Position numbers and translations under genes: made by a program. A stretch of DNA of 5,193 bases from the NCBI GenBank assembly GCA_913052425.1, contig CAJXEG010000104.1, positions 1-5,193 of the forward strand, read 5' to 3'. The notes under the pieces are model-generated. The model was not told the DNA's origin. It saw nothing but the letters and a program-made list of their open reading frames with translations, and did no database searches. This stretch comes from an uncultured Flavobacteriaceae bacterium (GTDB taxonomy: Bacteria > Bacteroidota > Bacteroidia > Flavobacteriales > Flavobacteriaceae). This document shows, in pieces, positions 1-5,073 of the stretch (within the stretch, counting starts at the first letter, position 1; every line of letters begins with the position of its first letter).

Positions 1-158
1 TATTGGATACTTTCAACCTTTCTTGGAACGACAATACCAAGGCTAGAATTGTAAACCAAAATCCGCAAAATAAAATGGTAAAACCCAGTTCCGGCGTAAC
101 CGCACAACGTTCCCAATGGACGACTTACGCTTACTTTAAAAATAAATTGAATCCATAG
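1..158 (+). CDS. ppk1: Polyphosphate kinase 1, C-terminal end (partial, 5' end outside window)
   Basis: This is an open frame running in from the left edge, 51 codons ending in TAG at 156-158. The visible peptide contains NDNTKARIV followed by a basic, polar tail with RSQWTTYAYFKN. It resembles the end of bacterial polyphosphate kinase 1, where a NxxxKARI-type strand is followed by a short RSQ..TY.Y.K tail. PPK1 makes polyphosphate reversibly from the gamma phosphate of ATP. The catalytic histidines lie outside the window, so the call rests on this tail plus the neighbour: an exopolyphosphatase gene starts 4 nt downstream on the same strand, the classic ppk-ppx arrangement. The last residues are specific to this lineage. 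It could be another protein if the resemblance of the short tail misleads. Confidence 0.72.
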   Translation, partial: LDTFNLSWNDNTKARIVNQNPQNKMVKPSSGVTAQRSQWTTYAYFKNKLNP

Positions 159-162
159 TATT

Positions 163-1056
163 TTGAAGATTAAAAAATTTGCTGCCATTGACATTGGTTC
201 CAATGCCATGCGGGTATTGATTTCTAATGTGATTGAGACCAAAGAAGGGGTACACTTTCAGAAAAATGCTTTGGTTCGGGCTCCCATTCGTTTGGGGGAG
301 GACTCTTTTACCTTGGGTGAAATATCCAAAAAAAGTCTCAAACGCATGATCAATGCCATGAAAGCCTTTAAGCTATTGATGAAAGTTCATGGCGTTTCTC
401 ATTATCAGGCCTATGCTACCTCTGCGCTTAGAGAAGCCAACAACAGCATGGATGTCGTTAAACAGGTAAAGAAAAAATCAGGGATTAAAATTGAAATCAT
501 TGATGGAAGAAAAGAGGCCGAAATCATTTCTAACAGTAAGATATCCGATTTTTTAAATACCCAAAAAACCTTTCTTTTTGTGGACGTCGGTGGAGGAAGT
601 ACCGAATTTACTTTTATCAATGAGGGAAAACGGGTTTGCTCCAAGTCATTCAAAATTGGCACCGTAAGGCTGATCAACAATCTGGTGGACGCCAGGGTCT
701 GGGAGGCCATTAGAAATTGGATCATCAAAAATGCCAAACCCTATCGCAAAATCACCTTAATGGGATCTGGTGGAAACATCAATAAGCTTTTCAAATTATC
801 CAACATTAAGGAAGGAAAGCCTTTGTCAGTCATCAAGCTCAATCAGATTTTTTTGGAATTGCAATCACTTAATTATGAGGAGCGAATTGTAAAGTTTGAG
901 CTCAACCCTGATCGTGCTGATGTGATCATTCCTGCGGCAAGAATCTATCTCAAAGCACTGGAGTGGAGTGGGGGGCAAAAAATCTACGTTCCCAGGTTTG
1001 GACTGTCAGATGGAATGATCAAGTACATGCACAAGCATCGCAAAAAAAAGCGCTAA
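163..1056 (+). CDS. ppx: Ppx/GppA family exopolyphosphatase (short, single-module form)
   Basis: The predicted enzyme removes terminal phosphates from polyphosphate and/or hydrolyses pppGpp. The 297 aa have the two-lobed ASKHA fold motifs: AIDIGSNAMR (residues 8-17, phosphate-1 loop), ATSALRE (85-91), DGRKEAE (114-120, with E118 in the position of the family's catalytic glutamate), DVGGGSTE (141-148, phosphate-2 loop), and GSGGNINKL in the C-terminal lobe as the adenosine-type motif. E. coli PPX is about 513 aa with an added HD-like domain; that part is absent here, as in many short Ppx proteins. The start is TTG. An internal ATG at residue 16 would cut through the phosphate-1 loop, so the TTG is preferred. 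It lies 4 nt after the ppk1-like stop with no Shine-Dalgarno, suggesting coupled translation. Sequence alone cannot separate polyphosphate from pppGpp activity; the ppk neighbour favours polyphosphate. Confidence 0.9.
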   Translation: MKIKKFAAIDIGSNAMRVLISNVIETKEGVHFQKNALVRAPIRLGEDSFTLGEISKKSLKRMINAMKAFKLLMKVHGVSHYQAYATSALREANNSMDVVKQVKKKSGIKIEIIDGRKEAEIISNSKISDFLNTQKTFLFVDVGGGSTEFTFINEGKRVCSKSFKIGTVRLINNLVDARVWEAIRNWIIKNAKPYRKITLMGSGGNINKLFKLSNIKEGKPLSVIKLNQIFLELQSLNYEERIVKFELNPDRADVIIPAARIYLKALEWSGGQKIYVPRFGLSDGMIKYMHKHRKKKR

Positions 1057-1076
1057 CCGTGCATGGTTTCCTTTTT
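1042..1076. terminator. Weak bidirectional terminator candidate between convergent ppx and miaE
   Basis: Around the overlapping stop codons the plus strand reads a run of eight A's (1042-1049), GCGCT, then a small hairpin AACCG-TGCA-TGGTT (1055-1068, five pairs including one G-T) and a T-rich tract (TTTTT at 1072-1076). Read from either strand, a hairpin is followed by T's, as expected where two transcripts converge. The stem is short and the T tract on the plus strand is interrupted by CC, so this is only a candidate. Confidence 0.3.
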
Positions 1077-1637
1077 ACCCAATTGTTTCATTATTTGGGC
1101 TTCAAAATCCAATAAAGCGTCCCATTTTTCATTGACTGCTTTTTCGTTTTTACCATACTGACGGGCCAGTTTGAGAAATAGGGTATAGTGATGGGCCTCA
1201 CTAATCATAAGTTTTCTGTAAAATTTTTGGAGTGATTTATCGGCTATCGACTCCGACAGCAGTCTGAAACGTTCACAGCTTCTGGCTTCAATTAGGGCTG
1301 CATAAAGCAATTGATGTACCAATTGATCCGTTCTGCTTCCCCCTTTGGGGAAAAACTGCTGTAAATCCCTTACGTATTCGTCCTTGCGTTCTCTGCCCAA
1401 GACCCAGTCTCTTTCACGCAGGAGTTGGTGAACCATTTCGAAATGACTCAATTCCTCTTGGGCCAATGCGATCATGGCTTCAACCAGTTCACTTTCCTCA
1501 GGGTATCTGACTATTAAAGAAATGGCAGTACTGGCCGCCTTTTGTTCGCAAAAAGCATGGTCGGTTAATATTTCATGTATGTTTTTTTCAACTATGTTTA
1601 CCCAACGGGGATCGGTAGGAAGTTTGAGTCCAAGCAT
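1053..1637 (-). CDS. miaE: tRNA-(ms2io6A) hydroxylase MiaE
   Basis: This is a non-haem di-iron monooxygenase that hydroxylates the isopentenyl group of 2-methylthio-N6-isopentenyladenosine at position 37 of tRNAs reading U-starting codons; it acts after MiaA and MiaB. The protein is a ferritin-like four-helix bundle with ligand candidates E31 (helix 1), E62-x-x-H65 (helix 2), E117 in IEARSCERF (helix 3; E122 is an alternative) and E147-x-x-H150 in SEAHHY (helix 4). The family-typical LPTDPRWV start and KGGSR (98-102) are also present. The ATG at 1637 gives 194 aa starting MLGLKLP, the usual family start; a TTG nine codons upstream would overlap the dnaX end and is less likely. It follows the dnaX tail by 10 nt without a Shine-Dalgarno, so it is probably cotranscribed with dnaX. 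Its TAG overlaps the convergent ppx TAA by two bases. Confidence 0.88.
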   Translation of the reverse strand: MLGLKLPTDPRWVNIVEKNIHEILTDHAFCEQKAASTAISLIVRYPEESELVEAMIALAQEELSHFEMVHQLLRERDWVLGRERKDEYVRDLQQFFPKGGSRTDQLVHQLLYAALIEARSCERFRLLSESIADKSLQKFYRKLMISEAHHYTLFLKLARQYGKNEKAVNEKWDALLDFEAQIMKQLGKKETMHG

Positions 1638-1647
1638 GGCAGTATTT

Positions 1648-2346
1648 TTAAAGATCCAAATCAAATTCTTTTTTCAGCACTTCGATATCGGGATTTATTT
1701 TTTTTAGGTATTCGTATTTATCATTGACTCCGTAAACATATTCTTCACTTTTTCGAGCTTCTACCTTGATTTCAAAAGTGATTTTATAGTTGTTTAACGC
1801 CTGATTCAGGTGGGCAAGGAGGGGAGTCAATTCCTTTGTCAATTCAACTTTACTGAGTGAGCTGGAGGTTTTCAATACGATTTTGTGATCTGCTTGTAGT
1901 TCGGGTTGGCTCATTTCCAGTAAGGCAGCGATGTTGTTTTCTCCCAGATTGTTTTTTTCTTTGGTATAGGCCTTCCAAAGTGCTAATAGTGTTTCTTGGC
2001 TAAAGTTCTCCTGAGCGTCGTTAACTTTAATTTTTTTTGAGGATGATTTCCTTTCCGCTTCTTTTTTCAGTCCTATACTGGAGAGGGACAAACTGGAAAC
2101 ACCATTTCCCAGACACACTTTTTCGATTTTGATTTTAGGAGGAGAAAAAGCTTCTGTTTTTTCTTGCAGAGATTTTGTCGTTTGTACTTGATCCTTTTTT
2201 TTTGGTCCATATTCGGGGGGAGGTTCTGCAACCACAGTCTTTTGAAGGGTTGATGTTACCAGGGTACGCCCTTTAAAATGGCCTACTGGGATGATAAATC
2301 GGTTTACTTTTCCCCGAAATGGAGAGAGGCCATTTGCATGAGACAT
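1648..2346 (-). CDS. dnaX: DnaX tau-specific C-terminal part, in the -1 frame relative to the dnaX ATPase part
   Basis: A 232-codon frame that I read as the linker and C-terminal domain of tau, not an independent gene. Its own ATG (2346) lies inside the upstream frame, and the first 13 residues are only the shadow of that frame. From V14 onward it continues DnaX: a lysine/serine-rich, low-complexity linker (about residues 25-105), then a helical/strand region and an end with NPDIEVLKKEFDLDL, typical of Bacteroidota tau tails. In known clamp loaders the tau tail binds the polymerase alpha subunit and the DnaB helicase. The frame is intact for 219 codons after the junction, with no further break, and its stop is 10 nt before miaE. 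Expression requires a -1 shift near 2307, independent initiation at 2346, or correction of a sequence error. Confidence 0.75.
   Translation of the reverse strand: MSHANGLSPFRGKVNRFIIPVGHFKGRTLVTSTLQKTVVAEPPPEYGPKKKDQVQTTKSLQEKTEAFSPPKIKIEKVCLGNGVSSLSLSSIGLKKEAERKSSSKKIKVNDAQENFSQETLLALWKAYTKEKNNLGENNIAALLEMSQPELQADHKIVLKTSSSLSKVELTKELTPLLAHLNQALNNYKITFEIKVEARKSEEYVYGVNDKYEYLKKINPDIEVLKKEFDLDL
2195..2203 (-). other. A9 run containing an A AAA AAG slippery heptamer in the tau linker
   Basis: On the minus strand the tau linker codons CCA AAA AAA AAG GAT (P-K-K-K-D) contain nine consecutive A's, with A AAA AAG in the phase used for -1 frameshifting in E. coli dnaX. Thermus thermophilus dnaX makes its short form by transcriptional slippage on a run of nine A's. 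A -1 shift here would add about 19 codons before a TAA. The sequence match is direct; function is inferred, and A-runs are common in this AT-rich linker. Confidence 0.4.
2304..2315 (-). other. dnaX frame junction: candidate -1 frameshift site (GGG GAA AAG TAA)
   Basis: In the dnaX zero frame the codons are GGG GAA AAG TAA. The heptamer G GAA AAG (2313-2307) sits directly before the stop. A one-base backward slip moves the P-site from GAA to GGA and the A-site from AAG to AAA. The lysine tRNA re-pairs well; the glutamate tRNA needs a G-U in the middle position. Reading then continues GTA AAC, giving ..GEK-VNRFIIP.., which restores a full tau. No convincing stimulatory stem lies 5-9 nt downstream and no Shine-Dalgarno-like element lies upstream. 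A missing base in the adjoining G4/A4 runs would look identical. Confidence 0.5.
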
Positions 2347-3368
2347 AATTCAATCAATAATCGTTTGTTCTTCGTATTTCTGTAATCCAGTTCACATTTA
2401 CTGGCCAAATCTATGGCGTTCAACAGCAAGAGTAGTGGCGCTTTTGCAGTTTGTTCCTTAAACTTTTCCTCGGTACTTGTACTGACCTCAAGCAAATGAA
2501 GGGTTTTGTTCTCTTTGCTGACCATCAAGTTTCTGAAATGAGATCCCATTCCTGTGATGAACTGCAATTCATCAAATCCTTTTTGGAGTAATTCGTCAAA
2601 AGCCAAAAATAGGGCTGGGATATCGTGGTTCAAAATCAATTCCGTAACGGAAAAAAAGGTTTCATGATCCAGTACATTAAGATTTTCGGACACGGATTTT
2701 ACGGTCAGGCTTCGGTCGGTAAAACTGACCATGCGATCATAGATGGACAGGGCATCTCTCAGTGCGCCATCGGCTTTTTGGGCGATCAAGTCCAGTGCCT
2801 CCTCTTCAAATTTTATTTTTTGGTCTTCTGCTATTTTTTGTAAATGTCCCTTGCAATCCTTGACGCTGATTCTCTTAAAATCATAGGTTTGGCATCGGGA
2901 GAGTATGGTGGGGATGATCTTTTGTTTTTCTGTGGTTGCCAGAATAAAAATGACGTGTTTTGGAGGCTCTTCCAAGGTTTTGAGAAAGGCATTAAAGGCT
3001 CCAATGGAGAGCATGTGTACCTCGTCGATGATATAAATCTTGTGGGTTCCTACCTGTGGGGGGATTCTCACTTGTTCATTCAAACTGCGGATGTCATCTA
3101 CCGAGTTATTGGAGGCGGCATCCAATTCAAAAATATTAAAAGCAAAATCTTCATTGGCGACATCTATGCCTTGACTGTTGATTTTTTTGGCCAGAATTCG
3201 CGCACAAGAGGTTTTGCCTACGCCCCTAGGGCCGCAAAAAAGCAAGGCCTGTGCCAATTGATTTTTTTCTATGGCGTTTTCCAATGTCTGAGTAATGGCC
3301 TTTTGACCTACTACTTCCTGGAAGGTTTGCGGGCGATATTTTAAGGCTGAGACAATGTAAGTTTCCAT
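2304..3368 (-). CDS. dnaX: DNA polymerase III subunit gamma/tau, ATPase and collar part (DnaX)
   Basis: The AAA+ motor of the replicative clamp loader, which opens the beta clamp and loads it on primed DNA. The 354 aa contain GPRGVGKT (46-53, Walker A), DAASNNSVDDIR (83-94), IYIIDEVHML (111-120, Walker B with D115/E116), ILATTE (142-147, sensor 1), SRC (157-159, arginine finger R158) and GALRDALS (201-208, sensor 2). The collar domain III follows to about residue 350. The four-cysteine zinc module normally found between Walker A and DAAS is missing; only a short NSQGIDVANEDFAFN stretch is there. The start is ATG at 3368, preceded by an AT-rich leader with no Shine-Dalgarno. The frame ends just after the collar, close to the length of a gamma form. 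Joining through the -1 shift at 2307 gives a 573-aa tau. Cotranscribed with miaE; divergent from rnpB. Confidence 0.93.
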   Translation of the reverse strand: METYIVSALKYRPQTFQEVVGQKAITQTLENAIEKNQLAQALLFCGPRGVGKTSCARILAKKINSQGIDVANEDFAFNIFELDAASNNSVDDIRSLNEQVRIPPQVGTHKIYIIDEVHMLSIGAFNAFLKTLEEPPKHVIFILATTEKQKIIPTILSRCQTYDFKRISVKDCKGHLQKIAEDQKIKFEEEALDLIAQKADGALRDALSIYDRMVSFTDRSLTVKSVSENLNVLDHETFFSVTELILNHDIPALFLAFDELLQKGFDELQFITGMGSHFRNLMVSKENKTLHLLEVSTSTEEKFKEQTAKAPLLLLLNAIDLASKCELDYRNTKNKRLLIELCLMQMASLHFGEK

Positions 3369-3385
3369 ATTGTGTGGCTTATAAA

Positions 3386-3393
3386 CAAAGATA
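3386..3393 (-). promoter_or_regulatory. Possible dnaX -7 promoter element (TATCTTTG)
   Basis: On the minus strand TATCTTTG fits the Bacteroidota -7 consensus TAnnTTTG and would place transcription start about 10 nt before the dnaX ATG. The upstream TTGTTGAC lies 25 or more bases away, beyond the usual spacer of about 19-21, so only half of the promoter is supported. Confidence 0.35.
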
Positions 3394-3431
3394 AAAATAG
3401 AAAAATGTCCATGCAGGAGTCAACAAATAAA

Positions 3432-3465
3432 TTCACACTAAATTATCAACAAAAGACTAACTTTG
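3432..3465 (+). promoter_or_regulatory. rnpB promoter (-33 TTCACA, -7 TAACTTTG)
   Basis: TAACTTTG at 3458-3465 matches the Bacteroidota -7 consensus TAnnTTTG. TTCACA at 3432-3437 is a one-mismatch version of TTGACA, with a 20-nt spacer, in the normal range for the phylum. The predicted start, 5-6 nt downstream, coincides with the first base of the RNase P P1 helix at about 3471. The agreement of element, spacing and RNA end supports the call. Confidence 0.65.
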
Positions 3466-3470
3466 TATCC

Positions 3471-3759
3471 GGCAGGCTGTCTTATTGCTCTTGTTTACAA
3501 GAGAGGAAAGTCCGGACACCACAGAGCAGTATAGCGGGTAACGCCCGTCGTTCGCCCCGGCGAATAGGACCAGTGCAACAGAAAGCAAGTACAGTTCGGC
3601 TGTAGTGAAATCAGGTAAACTCTATGCGGTGCAACGTCAAGTATAATTGCGTCTGAGAACTGCTCGTTCGATGTAATTGGGTAGGCGGCTAGAATGTTGT
3701 AGTAATACAATGTCAAGATAAATAATAAGACACGACAGAATCCGGCTTACAGGCCTGCC
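3471..3759 (+). ncRNA. rnpB: RNase P RNA (rnpB), bacterial type, compact
   Basis: This is the catalytic RNA that removes 5' leaders from tRNA precursors, working with the RnpA protein. The ends pair as P1: GGCAGGC (3471-3477) with GCCTGCC (3753-3759). The conserved GAGGAAAGTCCGGAC (3503-3517) and ACAGAATCCGGCTTAC (3735-3750) form P4: AAG (3508-3510) and CCGGA (3512-3516) pair with TCCGGCTT (3741-3748), leaving U3511 bulged as in the universal P4. Other conserved parts are GTGCAACAGAAAGCAA (3573-3588), GGTAAACTC (3614-3622) with GCAACGTCAAGTA (3631-3643), and GGGTAGGC (3679-3686), the L15-type segment that pairs with the tRNA CCA end. Hairpins include CTCTTG-TTTA-CAAGAG (3488-3503), TTCGC-CCCG-GCGAA (3551-3564) and TTGTA-GTAA-TACAA (3697-3710, a GNRA loop). 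At about 289 nt it is shorter than the E. coli RNA (377 nt). Mature ends are estimated from P1. Confidence 0.95.
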
Positions 3760-3765
3760 TTTTTT
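3753..3765 (+). terminator. Possible rnpB termination region (P1 3' strand plus T6)
   Basis: The last strand of P1 (GCCTGCC) is followed at once by six T's (3760-3765). A GC-rich helix followed by a U-run could release the transcript, although the pairing partner is about 280 nt upstream, so it is not a classical local hairpin. An AT-only stem (T6 at 3760-3765 with A7 at 3773-3779) might add to it from both strands. Confidence 0.35.
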
Positions 3766-3766
3766 A

Positions 3767-4300
3767 TTATTCAAAAAAACTAAACACATTGTTGCCGTAT
3801 TTTCTCGATTCAGAAAATCTTGGATGGCTTTCCAATTTTTTTTGCCCACTGTGTTCTATGATCAGTAAACCTTCTTGTTTTAAAAGTTTGTTATCAAAAA
3901 TGGTTTCAATCAGGCTGATGTATTGATGGGTCTCCATATGATAGGGAGGGTCAGCAAAAATTAAATTGTAAGATGTTGATACAGTAGATAGGTATTTGTT
4001 GACTTCCATTTGTATCGTTTGAATATTGAGTTCCAATATTTTAGAAATTTTACGAATAAAATCTATACATTTTTTATTTTGATCTACCGCTATGATTTCT
4101 TTTGCTCCCCTAGATCCAAATTCATAACTAATGCTGCCTGTTCCAGAAAAAAGATCTAAAGCAAACGTATTTTCCCAATCGTATTGGTGTTGCAGTATAT
4201 TGAAAAGAGCTTCCTTTGACCGATCTGTAGTTGGCCGAACGGGAAGTTTTTTGGGGGCGATGATTCTTCTGCCTTTGTGGGATCCCGAGATGATTCGCAT
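3767..4300 (-). CDS. rsmD: 16S rRNA (guanine(966)-N2)-methyltransferase RsmD
   Basis: Methylates N2 of G966 in 16S rRNA (E. coli numbering) using S-adenosylmethionine, during 30S assembly. The 177 aa match the family in length and order: the basic N-terminus MRIISGSHKGRRI (1-13), RPTTDRSKEALFNIL (22-36), SAM motif I DLFSGTGS (49-56), the acidic end of strand 2 at D73, the catalytic N-methyltransferase motif DPPY (117-120) and a C-terminal GLLIIEHS strand typical of RsmD. The ATG at 4300 overlaps the stop of the upstream DUF3822 gene as TAATG, implying coupled translation; no Shine-Dalgarno is visible. The TAA lies 7 nt beyond the end of the convergent rnpB RNA, and that short gap must hold termination for both transcripts. 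The protein ends NVFSFFE, so the domain looks complete. Confidence 0.93.
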   Translation of the reverse strand: MRIISGSHKGRRIIAPKKLPVRPTTDRSKEALFNILQHQYDWENTFALDLFSGTGSISYEFGSRGAKEIIAVDQNKKCIDFIRKISKILELNIQTIQMEVNKYLSTVSTSYNLIFADPPYHMETHQYISLIETIFDNKLLKQEGLLIIEHSGQKKLESHPRFSESRKYGNNVFSFFE

Positions 4301-5073
4301 TACTCAAATAGATTGAGAAAATAGGGGGCCGGGTGTTCTCTTTCGTCAAACATAACAAATCCACCTTGGTCAGCAAAAGTTATTTTATTGTGGTAGCTTT
4401 CCAATGCCAAATAATACTCTTTATAGCGGGAGTACTTTCCAAAGAAAACGATATTAAAATCCTCAGGGGAAAGGAATAAATCTTTTGCAACAGCTAACAG
4501 AAAATAGAGAAAACTGTCTTCGTTTTTGTAGGGGTAAGTGTTATAAATTAGAAGTTCTTTTCCTTTAAACACTAAAAGATCAAATTGGGTGTCTTGCATG
4601 TGTAGATTCATTTCTATCGAATCTTCTTCATTTTTTACACCCGAACTGAGGTCATAAAGTATTTGAGAGTAATGGGTAAATGAAATTCCCTTAAAATAGT
4701 ATTTTAGGGTATCTTCTATTTGTTTATTAACAGGGTAAAGAATTTTGATCTGATCGTCTTGGGTATCTTTTTCAGCGATGGACCATCCTTTCTCTAGGGA
4801 TATGTTGTAATTGAGATAGGTTTCTTTTTGTTTTGGATTGTACAATGTTTTGGGTACAAAAGTTGCCAAATGATTGAAGTGTACTACATTTATCTTCTCA
4901 CTTTCCTGATAGGAGTCGGTTTCAAAGAGTTTTTGAAGAGCTTCACCTTGTTCCAGTCTGTATGAGTCAAAACTAAAAAAAGGACGAGAATTATGAGTAC
5001 AAAAAGAAAATCCATCCTTGAAAATTTGGATGGATAGTTCTTTGTCTTGTATGATGTTTTTACTGAACGGCAT
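4300..5073 (-). CDS. DUF3822 family protein, function unknown
   Basis: A 257-aa cytoplasmic-looking protein: no signal peptide, no membrane segment. I recognise it as DUF3822, a Bacteroidota family commonly found directly upstream of rsmD. Visible pattern: N-terminal strand-rich part with FNHLATFVP (66-74), then an ASKHA-like second half where FDLLVFKGKELLIYNTYPY (164-182) reads as a beta hairpin, followed by a helix SFLYFLLAVAKDL (187-199), a strand FNIVFFG (206-212), and the end HPAPYFLNLFE. From memory, a structural-genomics structure of a Bacteroides member was described as having an actin-like ATPase fold; no clear nucleotide-binding loop is visible here. The ATG at 5073 is chosen over the adjacent TTG at 5076. 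It overlaps the upstream gene by 14 nt and rsmD by 1 nt. A role linked to RsmD or ribosome assembly is only inferred from position. Confidence 0.8.
   Translation of the reverse strand: MPFSKNIIQDKELSIQIFKDGFSFCTHNSRPFFSFDSYRLEQGEALQKLFETDSYQESEKINVVHFNHLATFVPKTLYNPKQKETYLNYNISLEKGWSIAEKDTQDDQIKILYPVNKQIEDTLKYYFKGISFTHYSQILYDLSSGVKNEEDSIEMNLHMQDTQFDLLVFKGKELLIYNTYPYKNEDSFLYFLLAVAKDLFLSPEDFNIVFFGKYSRYKEYYLALESYHNKITFADQGGFVMFDEREHPAPYFLNLFE

Noticed and set aside
411..737. A 108-codon minus-strand frame opposite ppx
   Set aside because: It is antisense to the conserved Ppx motifs and has no independent support.
2261..2272. Hairpin AGGG-CGTA-CCCT on the minus strand as a stimulator of dnaX frameshifting
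   Set aside because: It starts about 34 nt after the heptamer and has only four pairs; stimulatory structures normally begin 5-9 nt downstream.
1648..2346. The tau tail as an independent gene starting at ATG 2346
   Set aside because: Its first 13 residues are the out-of-frame reading of the end of the DnaX collar, and the homology begins exactly at the frame junction. Reinitiation remains possible but the protein is part of DnaX.
2844..3344. A 166-codon plus-strand frame opposite dnaX
   Set aside because: It is antisense to the conserved DnaX ATPase motifs, has no recognisable domain, and is a shadow of that gene's codon use.
3419..3426. TTGTTGAC on the minus strand as the -33 element of dnaX
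   Set aside because: The distance to the -7 candidate is 25 nt or more, outside the usual range for the phylum.
3372..3849. Three frames of 70-77 codons over the dnaX-rnpB gap, the RNase P RNA and the rsmD end
   Set aside because: They cover rnpB, whose conserved RNA core explains the sequence, or are alternate frames of rsmD. None resembles a protein.
4128..4376. An 82-codon minus-strand frame spanning the DUF3822-rsmD junction
   Set aside because: It reads the two overlapping real genes in a wrong frame, with no family resemblance.
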